Of a stretch of DNA of 28,730 nt, positions 8,538 to 14,358 are shown one piece after another. The stretch lies in assembly GCA_030650265.1 (NCBI GenBank), contig JAUSEJ010000604.1, forward strand, positions 1 through 28,730. Reading direction: 5' to 3'. The position numbers and the translations under genes are program-made. The notes beneath the pieces were generated by a model. That model saw nothing but the letters and a program-made list of their open reading frames with translations, was not told where the DNA came from and ran no database searches. Every line of letters starts with the position of its first letter. Within the stretch, counting starts at the first letter, position 1. The stretch comes from Dehalococcoidia bacterium. Lineage in GTDB: Bacteria; Chloroflexota; Dehalococcoidia; JACPQF01.

Positions 8538-8604
8538 GGCAGATCACCTCCGACGGGGCACCCAAACCGCTCCAAAGCCCAACTTGTAACTATGGGTGAT
8601 CGCC
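8538..8604 (-). promoter_or_regulatory. Stem sequestering the yabE-like Shine-Dalgarno site
   Basis: On the minus strand GGCGATCACC (8595-8604) can pair with GGTGATC-T-GCC (8538-8548), giving ten pairs with one bulged T around a 46-nt loop that contains a smaller GGGC/GCCC stem. The 3' arm includes most of GGAGGTGAT and ends 2 nt before the TTG start, so the folded form should block initiation. No known riboswitch consensus is recognised. Confidence 0.55.
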
Positions 8605-8653
8605 CCCTGCAATTGCAACGAGTTTCCGCGGGAGTCGGATAGACGAGAGAAAT

Positions 8654-8923
8654 ATGGTCGTGCACCCGCTGTCGACATGGCCTTGCAGCTAGCCACCACC
8701 AGCCAGCTCCGACCAGGCAACCCTGCGGCACCCAGATACACTATTTACCGATGCTTCCTTCCGGACCTGACGGGATTCATAGCTTTCTGCCGCGCAGGAC
8801 CCGGTCTTCAACACCACTTAGTGAAGGCAGCCCCACAAGAAACAAGCCTCGAACGGGAGTTCAGCCTCGCTGTAGCGGATTGCGAGTACAGGGCACCGCT
8901 AGCTCCCCACCTAGCACGACCAT
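8654..8923 (-). ncRNA. ffs: Large (Alu-containing) signal recognition particle RNA
   Basis: The minus strand carries both SRP RNA hallmarks. The Alu-domain start reads GTGCTAGGTGGGGAG, followed by AGCGGTGCCCTGTA. The S-domain helix 8 core is GTCAGGTCCGGAAGGAAGCA (8752-8771), flanked by CCTGCGCGGCA/TGCCGCAGGG. The two ends pair perfectly (ATGGTCGTGC/GCACGACCAT), fixing the RNA at about 270 nt, the size of the B. subtilis scRNA rather than the 4.5S RNA. It scaffolds Ffh for co-translational membrane targeting. The first base fits the start predicted from its promoter. No strong terminator follows, so some transcripts may run into the yabE-like gene. Confidence 0.97.
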
Positions 8924-8928
8924 GGGTG

Positions 8929-8958
8929 ATTATCCCACAGCATTTGGCGTAATGTCAA
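8929..8958 (-). promoter_or_regulatory. SRP RNA promoter
   Basis: On the minus strand TTGACA (8953-8958) and GATAAT (8929-8934) have an 18-nt spacer. Predicted initiation near 8923 coincides with the 5' base of the closing SRP helix. Confidence 0.85.
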
Positions 8959-8964
8959 GTTTGG

Positions 8965-8993
8965 TTGAAAGCCAGCCGGATATGTGGTAAGAT
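8965..8993 (+). promoter_or_regulatory. Promoter of the HD-GYP gene
   Basis: TTGAAA (8965-8970) and TAAGAT (8988-8993) are 17 nt apart. Its -35 is only 6 nt from the SRP RNA -35 on the other strand, so the two divergent promoters share upstream DNA. The leader is about 38 nt and ends in GGAGA before the ATG at 9038. Confidence 0.7.
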
Positions 8994-9037
8994 TCCAGAG
9001 CCACTCGGGTTCGGAATTCGATATGTGAGGAGAGCCG

Positions 9038-10408
9038 ATGGCCGAAGTCGAAGCCCCATCTGAAGACGAGCCAAGGCAGTCTACCTCGGTCCAGTTGGCG
9101 GAGGAAAGCGTGGCTCGAGACTCGCATTGGCTAACGCCGGCTCGGCAGTTCTACCTTGCCCTCGCCACAGCTTGCGTCGTCGGTACCATCGCCATTTCTT
9201 TGTCTGTCGGTTTTCTCATTCAGCAGTTTCTGTTCGGGGAAACGAGGGACGTCACAGCCGCTGCGGTGAATTTGCATTTCCGCTCGGTGTTCGGTGATGA
9301 CATATTCTCCAGGCCACTTAGCACCACGGAGTTGCAGAGATTCGACCGGATGGTGCGGGATGAATTCGATATGTATGACATCGTGCAAGTGAAGCTTTAC
9401 AGACCGGATGGCCATATCTCTTTTAGCTACGTGCCTGAGCTCATCAATGAGCAGTCTCCTGAAGGCCTGATGTTCGACTCGCTGCGCCGGGCGCTCGCCG
9501 GAGAAGTCATCATGGATCAAGAGGAGCTCTCGCGGGAAGATAACGATCGTGGACGCGATTTCCCGGCGGTTTTCGAGATATACATACCCGTTTGGACGAA
9601 CGGCCAGGTGGTTGGCGTGGCCGAGGTGTACAGAAACGTGGAGGATCTGCTAGCGAACTTACGTCGCATCCAGTTGTTCGTTACAGCTTCAGTTGTTGTC
9701 GTCTCCCTCGTTTTCTTCTTCTCATTGGGGCAGATCTATCGTAATTCCACGCGGAAGATATCGGCGCAATCGATTGCTCTCCGGCGCGCTCTCAAGGAAA
9801 TAGAGTCAACTTACAATCAAACTTTGGAGTCATTGTCGGCTGTGTTGGACGGGCGTGATGCGGAGACGGAGGGTCATAGTAGACGCGTCAGCGAGTATAC
9901 CGCCAGAATCGCTAGACAGATGGGAATTTCGGGTCTGGCGCTTGAGAAGATGTGCCAGGGTGCGCTTCTGCACGATATTGGCAAGATGAGCGTTTCCGAC
10001 GCCATTTTGACCAAGCCAGGCCCTCTGAGCCAGGATGAATGGGTTGAGATGCGGAAACACTCCGACTTCGGTTATCGGATGCTTGAGCACATTGCGTTTC
10101 TGCGGGCAGCACTCCCCGTGGTGTTGCACCATCACGAACGCTTCGATGGGAACGGTTACCCTGCTAGACTGAAAGGAGACGATATTCCCTTGGGCGCTCG
10201 CATCTTCTCTGTCGCTGACTCTTTTGATGCGATGACGTCGAATCGACCATACAGAAGAGCGATGCCACTGGAAACGGCGCGGGAGGAGATCCGTCGCAAC
10301 TCCGGCACCCAGTTCGACCCCAAAACTGTAGAGGCGTTCCAGGCGATCCCGGATGGTGAATGGGCGAGAATTGCGCGGGAAGTCTCGGCGAAGAGGGACA
10401 GCGTTTAG
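9038..10408 (+). CDS. Membrane HD-GYP domain phosphodiesterase (probable c-di-GMP hydrolase)
   Basis: This 456-residue protein has two membrane helices (about residues 38-62 and 208-230) enclosing an extracytoplasmic sensor of about 145 residues of no recognised fold. A short helical linker leads to a C-terminal HD-GYP domain (about 265-440). The metal and signature residues are intact: LLHDIGK, HSDFGY, the HHHERFDGNGYP block, and ARIFSVADSFDAMTSNRPYR. HD-GYP proteins of this type hydrolyse cyclic di-GMP to pGpG or GMP; substrate here is inferred. The sensor contains YRPDGHISFSYVPE and YIPVWTNGQVVGVAEVYR, patterns seen in Cache-like ligand sensors. No GGDEF partner lies nearby. The start is supported by GGAG at 7-8 nt. 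Confidence 0.92.
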   Translation: MAEVEAPSEDEPRQSTSVQLAEESVARDSHWLTPARQFYLALATACVVGTIAISLSVGFLIQQFLFGETRDVTAAAVNLHFRSVFGDDIFSRPLSTTELQRFDRMVRDEFDMYDIVQVKLYRPDGHISFSYVPELINEQSPEGLMFDSLRRALAGEVIMDQEELSREDNDRGRDFPAVFEIYIPVWTNGQVVGVAEVYRNVEDLLANLRRIQLFVTASVVVVSLVFFFSLGQIYRNSTRKISAQSIALRRALKEIESTYNQTLESLSAVLDGRDAETEGHSRRVSEYTARIARQMGISGLALEKMCQGALLHDIGKMSVSDAILTKPGPLSQDEWVEMRKHSDFGYRMLEHIAFLRAALPVVLHHHERFDGNGYPARLKGDDIPLGARIFSVADSFDAMTSNRPYRRAMPLETAREEIRRNSGTQFDPKTVEAFQAIPDGEWARIAREVSAKRDSV

Positions 10409-10445
10409 GGTATTGTTCTCCGTCTGAGCAGATATGGGATAGCCT

Positions 10446-10988
10446 CTAAGGCAGGAACCTGGCGATGAAGCGGAGGTTGCGGTAGCGTTGTCGGTAGTCA
10501 AGTCCGTAGCCCACTACAAAGACATTCGGGATTTGGAAGCCGACATAGTCGACCTTGACGTCCGCCAAACGATGGATTGGCTTGTCGATCATGACGCAAA
10601 CTTTGAGGCTCGCTGGTCGTCGGGCTTGCAGGTTCCTGAAAATATAGCGAAGAGTCAGACCGGTGTCGATGAAGTCCTCGACCAACAGCACATGCCTTTC
10701 CTCGATGCTTTCCTCAAGGTCCTTCATGATTCGCACCACGCCTGAGATCTTGGTGGCCTGTCCGTAGCTGCTCAGTGCCATGAAGTCTATGCTTACCGGA
10801 ATGGAAATGGAGCGCATGAGGTCAGCCATGAAGACGATGGTTCCCCTGAGCACGCCGATCAGAAGGACTTCCTTGTTAGCGTAGTCACGGGAAATCTGCT
10901 GGCCGAGTTCTCCGACCCTGGATTGTATTTGCTCCTCGGTCAAGATGATTTGACTTAGTCCAAAATTCGTGGCTGTACCTATTGACAT
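10446..10988 (-). CDS. hpt: Hypoxanthine phosphoribosyltransferase
   Basis: This 180-residue type I phosphoribosyltransferase salvages hypoxanthine (and usually guanine) with PRPP to give IMP or GMP. The PRPP-binding loop LLVEDFIDTGLTL (about residues 99-111) is intact. The FMALSSYG segment of the flexible active-site loop and the DKPIHR/VDYVGFQIPNVFVVGYGLDY C-terminal signature are also present, and length is typical. It is convergent with the HD-GYP gene (37 nt apart). ATG at 10988 has only a weak Shine-Dalgarno (AGTAAGAA), and the predicted transcript leader is very short. Its first codons lie under the -35 of a plus-strand promoter. Confidence 0.96.
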   Translation of the reverse strand: MSIGTATNFGLSQIILTEEQIQSRVGELGQQISRDYANKEVLLIGVLRGTIVFMADLMRSISIPVSIDFMALSSYGQATKISGVVRIMKDLEESIEERHVLLVEDFIDTGLTLRYIFRNLQARRPASLKVCVMIDKPIHRLADVKVDYVGFQIPNVFVVGYGLDYRQRYRNLRFIARFLP

Positions 10989-11010
10989 TTCTTACTAGGT
11001 GTGTTATATT
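10982..11010 (+). promoter_or_regulatory. Strong promoter for a plus-strand non-coding transcript
   Basis: TTGACA (10982-10987) and TATATT (11005-11010) have a 17-nt spacer, predicting initiation near 11017. There is no convincing plus-strand gene for about 800 nt, and the start falls exactly at the 5' arm of a closing helix (11018-11025), which supports an RNA gene. The -35 overlaps the hpt start codon. Confidence 0.72.
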
Positions 11011-11032
11011 ATAAGTGGTCCCGAGAAGTCAA
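11003..11032 (-). promoter_or_regulatory. Probable hpt promoter
   Basis: On the minus strand TTGACT (11027-11032) and TATAAC (11003-11008) have an 18-nt spacer. Its -10 overlaps the -10 of the plus-strand promoter in the near-palindrome TTATATTATAA, so the two cannot be occupied together. Predicted initiation near 10996 leaves only about 8 nt before the hpt ATG. Confidence 0.5.
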
Positions 11033-11288
11033 AGAAACTCTTGACTCAGAGGCGACAATTCCAAGGTGTGGTAGTTCGGATGCGGTTCGGCGTAGGGCTT
11101 ATGTTCTGCGGGGGTCCGCGAGTCAACTGAAACGAGATTATTGGGCTGCGCAAGTAGTCGAAGAAAGCTCGGGGAGGTTGGTGGTTAGCAGGTGAGGTCG
11201 CAAGGCCCACACATGTTGCGCCGTACGGCACCCAGGTTAGGAATGGCGTTGAGATTCAAGGGAATATCAGAGGCTACTCGGGGCTTTT
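11017..11288 (+). ncRNA. Candidate structured RNA of unknown family (about 270 nt)
   Basis: The region between hpt and the PD-(D/E)XK-like gene holds no convincing ORF but strong structure. The ends pair as GTCCCGAG (11018-11025) with CTCGGGGC (11277-11284), followed by TTTT. Inside are AGTCAA/TTGACT (11027-11046), CGAC/GTTG (11053-11056 with 11248-11251), ATTCC/GGAAT (11058-11062 with 11240-11244), GGTG/CACC (11065-11068 with 11229-11232), GCGG-GGGT-CCGC (11108-11119), and a GCAA-tetraloop hairpin of seven pairs with one bulge (11192-11210). A consensus promoter lies exactly upstream. I looked for RNase P, tmRNA and T-box signatures and found none; 6S RNA is not excluded but 270 nt is long for it. 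The 3' arm runs antisense to the last codons of the PD-(D/E)XK-like gene. Confidence 0.55.
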
Positions 11289-11837
11289 GTTGTCTTCTCC
11301 GTGGTTTCCGTCTTCCTCAGGCTGGCCTTCCACTCCGTATTTTGTTAGCAGACTTCTTATGTCTTTGCCGTAGAAGAGCTTGATGCGAACGTCCGGATAG
11401 AGTTCTCGAAGATGGCGAAGTTTGACGTTCTTTTTGGTTACCAGCTTCTGTCGCAAGGTCGTTAGCTCGATAAAGAGTTCAGATTCTGGCAGGTAGAAAT
11501 CAGGAGTGAAACTCTGGATAATCCGGCCGTCTGTGGCCCAGCGGAGGGGAAAAGATCGCGGCTCGTACTGCCATTCGATCTCGTAGAAATCCAGGATCTT
11601 GGCGAATTCTGCCTCGGTGTAATGGGAGAATTTTACTGTCACTCTGGAATCGCCGGCGCTGGATGCAGAAGTTGTGGGAAATAGGTCATTGTCGCTAGCT
11701 GAAGCTAACTCCTCTTGTTCTTCTCCGGTCAATATACCATATTGACCCACAAAATGCCAAAGCGGGTTTGACCGGTCTTCATCCGATGGGTTATAATTTT
11801 TTAAGTTGTGAATGTTTCCGGGCTCTGGAGGAACCAA
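11274..11837 (-). CDS. PD-(D/E)XK nuclease-like protein, uncharacterised
   Basis: The C-terminal 115 residues look like a restriction-endonuclease-fold domain: VKFSHYTEAEFAKILDFY with a conserved Glu helix, IEWQYEPRSFPL, then TPDFYLPESELFIELTT with the PD and E of the motif, then VTKKNVKLRHLRELYP. The usual ExK is ELT here, with Lys residues 8-11 positions further on, so catalysis is uncertain. The N-terminal part is acidic and low in complexity; no membrane segment is seen. The start is doubtful: the longest frame begins with a TTG at 11837 lacking a Shine-Dalgarno site, and the fhaA promoter lies within it. GTG at 11750 is the best alternative, with a TTGGCA/TATATT pair nearby. Stop at 11274 is certain. 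Confidence 0.7.
   Translation of the reverse strand: MVPPEPGNIHNLKNYNPSDEDRSNPLWHFVGQYGILTGEEQEELASASDNDLFPTTSASSAGDSRVTVKFSHYTEAEFAKILDFYEIEWQYEPRSFPLRWATDGRIIQSFTPDFYLPESELFIELTTLRQKLVTKKNVKLRHLRELYPDVRIKLFYGKDIRSLLTKYGVEGQPEEDGNHGEDNKSPE
11768..11797 (+). promoter_or_regulatory. Promoter of the fhaA-fhaB-SEDS operon
   Basis: TTGACC (11768-11773) and TATAAT (11792-11797) have an 18-nt spacer. Initiation near 11804 gives a 34-nt leader with GGAGG (11827-11831) 6 nt before the TTG start of fhaA. Confidence 0.8.
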
Positions 11838-12650
11838 TTGGGAGCGCTATTCCGCTTTGAGCGATTTGTCGAGCAGTTCGTTGAAGGTGGATTCACAAGG
11901 TTGCTGCGCAGTCAGCTTCAGCCGGTGGAGATCGCCAAGAGATTGGCCAGAGCGATGGAGGATTCGCAGGTCATCAGCGCCGGTGGGCGAGTGATCGTCG
12001 CCAACCGGTATGAGATACTCCTAAGCCCCCAGGATTTCGTCTTATTCGAGCCATACAAGGCTACTTTAGAGCGCGAACTCGCCGAGTATGCGGTAGCAGT
12101 GGTCAAGGAGCGTCGGCTGTTTCTGGCAAACAGAGCGGTTGTTGTTCTTTCTTCGAGCAGCAGCGCCATGCCCAAAAGGCCTTTAATCAGGGCCAGCAAG
12201 GCAGATGTCGGCGCACCGGGGATATCCGCAAATCCCCAAGAAGATAGGGCCGCACTCGATGAGGATCTACTGGCGCCACCTCAACCGGACGGTGCACAAG
12301 GTATGGACCGTACTACCGTACTGAAATTGGATGTCACTCCGCGAGTGACAGGAACAAGAGGTTGCCTTCAACTGCGCGGGGGACCGGACCTGGCAGGAAT
12401 ACCGATAAATCGCTCGCCTTTCACGATCGGTCGGGGACTCGACAACGATCTCGTGTTGGAAGATAAGCGCATCTCGCGGCACCACGCCCGGATAGAAGAC
12501 ATAAACGCGAGACTGCTTTTGGTGGACTTGCAGAGCACAAATGGCACGACCGTCAATGGGGACGGCGTATCAAAGTGCCTGCTTGCCAATGGGGATGTGG
12601 TATCGCTTGGCGGATTGGAACTGGTGGTGGCACTGGAGAGGCGAGATTGA
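11838..12650 (+). CDS. fhaA: FhaA-like protein (DUF3662 plus FHA domain)
   Basis: This 270-residue protein has an N-terminal DUF3662 domain (about 1-110), starting MGALFRFERFVEQFVEGGF and containing LQPVEIAKRL. A variable linker and a C-terminal FHA domain (about 190-265) follow. FHA phosphothreonine-binding residues are present: GR (198-199), S213-x2-H216 and STNG (233-236). Actinobacterial FhaA binds phosphorylated cell-wall proteins such as MviN; the ligand here is unknown. TTG at 11838 is chosen because GGAGG is 6 nt upstream and the protein then begins exactly at the family's N-terminus. TT at 159-160 (DRTTVLKL), before the FHA domain, resembles the phosphorylated ETTS motif of GarA/OdhI. 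The start of fhaB overlaps its stop as TTGA. No kinase gene is nearby. Confidence 0.92.
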   Translation: MGALFRFERFVEQFVEGGFTRLLRSQLQPVEIAKRLARAMEDSQVISAGGRVIVANRYEILLSPQDFVLFEPYKATLERELAEYAVAVVKERRLFLANRAVVVLSSSSSAMPKRPLIRASKADVGAPGISANPQEDRAALDEDLLAPPQPDGAQGMDRTTVLKLDVTPRVTGTRGCLQLRGGPDLAGIPINRSPFTIGRGLDNDLVLEDKRISRHHARIEDINARLLLVDLQSTNGTTVNGDGVSKCLLANGDVVSLGGLELVVALERRD

Positions 12651-13081
12651 GTCAGGATCTGGCGATCTTTGCCTTGCGCATCGGTATCATCGTCCTCCTG
12701 TACCTGTTTCTCACCCAAATCGCTGTTCTAATTGTGAGAGACCTTAGAGACTCTTCCTCGCCGGACAAGACTACCACTCTGAGCGATTGGCTGGTAGTAA
12801 TTGAAGGCAATATAGCCGGCTGGTCGGCTGGCGATTCGATTCCTCTCGAACTGACGAATTCATTGGGGAGGTCGCCGGGAAGCGCGATCCGGTTGATCGA
12901 CGATTTCGTGTCTGCCCGGCATGCTTTGCTGGACTTCAAGCAGAAGTCATGGTGGGTCGAAGACCTCGGCAGTACTAACGGCACCACAGTCAATGGCAAG
13001 ACTGTCAACAAGGCTACGAAGGTATTGCCAGGAGATGTGGTCCAGATTGGTGTGTCGAAGTTTAGGCTGACGAGACGATGA
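12647..13081 (+). CDS. fhaB: FhaB-like membrane protein with FHA domain
   Basis: This 144-residue protein has one N-terminal membrane helix (about 10-31) and a cytoplasmic FHA domain (about 50-140). GR (74-75), S89-x2-H92 and STNG (109-112) are intact, so phosphothreonine peptide binding is likely. In actinobacteria FhaB (FipA) sits beside fhaA and a SEDS gene and recruits cell-division or wall proteins. TTG at 12647 overlaps the fhaA stop (TTGA) with GGAGAGG upstream. That gives a membrane anchor right at the N-terminus, whereas an upstream ATG at 12575 would add 24 non-family residues overlapping fhaA. The next gene starts within its stop (ATGA). Confidence 0.92.
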   Translation: MSQDLAIFALRIGIIVLLYLFLTQIAVLIVRDLRDSSSPDKTTTLSDWLVVIEGNIAGWSAGDSIPLELTNSLGRSPGSAIRLIDDFVSARHALLDFKQKSWWVEDLGSTNGTTVNGKTVNKATKVLPGDVVQIGVSKFRLTRR

Positions 13082-14358
13082 GTTTAAGATTGTCAGAGGC
13101 CAGCCTTCTGGTCATCCCCGGCCTTCTGGTGCTGGCTGGCCTGTCGCTTCTTCGTCTGGCTAACGGCGAGCCGGTTGACCTTCAAGCGTTGCTGCCCGGG
13201 CTGCTATTTGTCGCTCTCATCTTTTTCTTGCATCTCACTCTCGAACTCACCGGATTCAAAGGCGATCAAATACTGTTCCCCCTGTCCGCTGCTTTGAGTG
13301 GACTGGGGCTTGTCATGGTTCACCGTTTGAGTAGTCCCGACACCGCACTGAAGCAAACCATTTGGCTCGCCGTCGGTGTACTTTGTGTGGCGATGACCCT
13401 GCTGGTAGTCAACGATACCGGGCGCCTGAGACGATACAAATATACTTATGCCCTCGTCGGGTTCCTCCTAGTGGCGGCAACCTTCATATTGGGGAAGGAT
13501 GTCAACGGCAGCGGCGCCCGCCTGTGGTTTAGCTTCGGGCTTTTCCACTTCCAGCCGTCGGAGATATTGAAAGTTCTGCTAGTTATCTTCTTCGCGGCTT
13601 ATCTGGACGAATATCGAGAAATTCTGTCGCTCGGGCACTACAAGCTTGGGCCTTTGGTATTGCCGCCAATTCCGTATTTGATGCCCTTGGCCGTAATGTG
13701 GCTGTTGGCCCTGGGGCTGCTTACCATCCAGCGCGACCTCGGCGCGGCTCTGCTTTTCTTCGGCGTCTTTCTATCAATGCTTTACATCGGCAGCGAGCGG
13801 CTTACCTACGTCCTCATCGGTCTCCCGGCCTTCGCCGTGGCTGCCGTGGCCTCGTATCACTTCGTCTCCACCGTCCAACATCGGGTGGACACGTGGTTGG
13901 ATCCATGGTCTCAGGCAGCAGGTAGCTCGTACCAGATCGTACAGGGGCTCATCGCTCTTGGCTCGGGAGGACTATTGGGAAGTGGTCTGGGTTTTGGCCA
14001 GCCAACCTGGATACCGGCGGTCCACACGGATTTTGTTCTGGCGGCTATCGGAGAGGAGATGGGGCTCTTGGGGGCAACAGCCGTGCTCGCCCTATACATG
14101 CTGTTGTGCTACCGGGGTTATCGAATAGCAATTATAGCTCGGGATAGCTTCGATCGCATGCTCGCCGCAGGCTTGACCACAGTTGTGGCTGTCCAGACCA
14201 TCGTAATCGTCGCCGGTACTCTGAAGCTAATTCCTCTGACCGGCATTACCTTGCCGTTTATTAGCTATGGGGGGAGCTCACTGGTAACGAATTTCATTAT
14301 TGTCGGACTACTGATGCGTATTTCACACAAGAGTCATAGCCGTAGAGGGCAGTTTTGA
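13078..14358 (+). CDS. SEDS-family peptidoglycan glycosyltransferase (FtsW/RodA type)
   Basis: This 426-residue polytopic protein has about 10-12 membrane helices. Family motifs include GARLWFSFGLFHFQPSEILKV, QRDLGAALLFF, and the RVDTWLDPW block with the Asp equivalent to the catalytic residue of RodA. Also present are GLGFGQPTWIPAVHTDFVLAAIGEEMGLLG and the C-terminal PLTGITLPFISYGGSSLVTNF signature. The proteins polymerise lipid II glycan chains with a partner class B penicillin-binding protein, which is not adjacent here. Position after fhaA-fhaB matches the rodA slot in actinobacteria, but FtsW and RodA cannot be told apart with certainty. ATG overlaps the fhaB stop, and the GNAT gene overlaps its stop. 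Confidence 0.95.
   Translation: MSLRLSEASLLVIPGLLVLAGLSLLRLANGEPVDLQALLPGLLFVALIFFLHLTLELTGFKGDQILFPLSAALSGLGLVMVHRLSSPDTALKQTIWLAVGVLCVAMTLLVVNDTGRLRRYKYTYALVGFLLVAATFILGKDVNGSGARLWFSFGLFHFQPSEILKVLLVIFFAAYLDEYREILSLGHYKLGPLVLPPIPYLMPLAVMWLLALGLLTIQRDLGAALLFFGVFLSMLYIGSERLTYVLIGLPAFAVAAVASYHFVSTVQHRVDTWLDPWSQAAGSSYQIVQGLIALGSGGLLGSGLGFGQPTWIPAVHTDFVLAAIGEEMGLLGATAVLALYMLLCYRGYRIAIIARDSFDRMLAAGLTTVVAVQTIVIVAGTLKLIPLTGITLPFISYGGSSLVTNFIIVGLLMRISHKSHSRRGQF

Noticed and set aside
8712..8805. Small 4.5S-type SRP RNA
   Set aside because: The 4.5S core is present but is embedded in a longer RNA with Alu-domain sequence and a perfect end-closing helix, so the large form is correct.
8596..8952. 118-codon plus-strand frame
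   Set aside because: Antisense to the SRP RNA, whose conserved core is unmistakable.
10409..10445. Terminator between HD-GYP and hpt
   Set aside because: No hairpin with a T-run is visible on either strand in the 37-nt gap.
11001..11195. 64-codon plus-strand frame inside the candidate RNA
   Set aside because: No SD, starts before the predicted transcript start, and the region is better explained by RNA helices.
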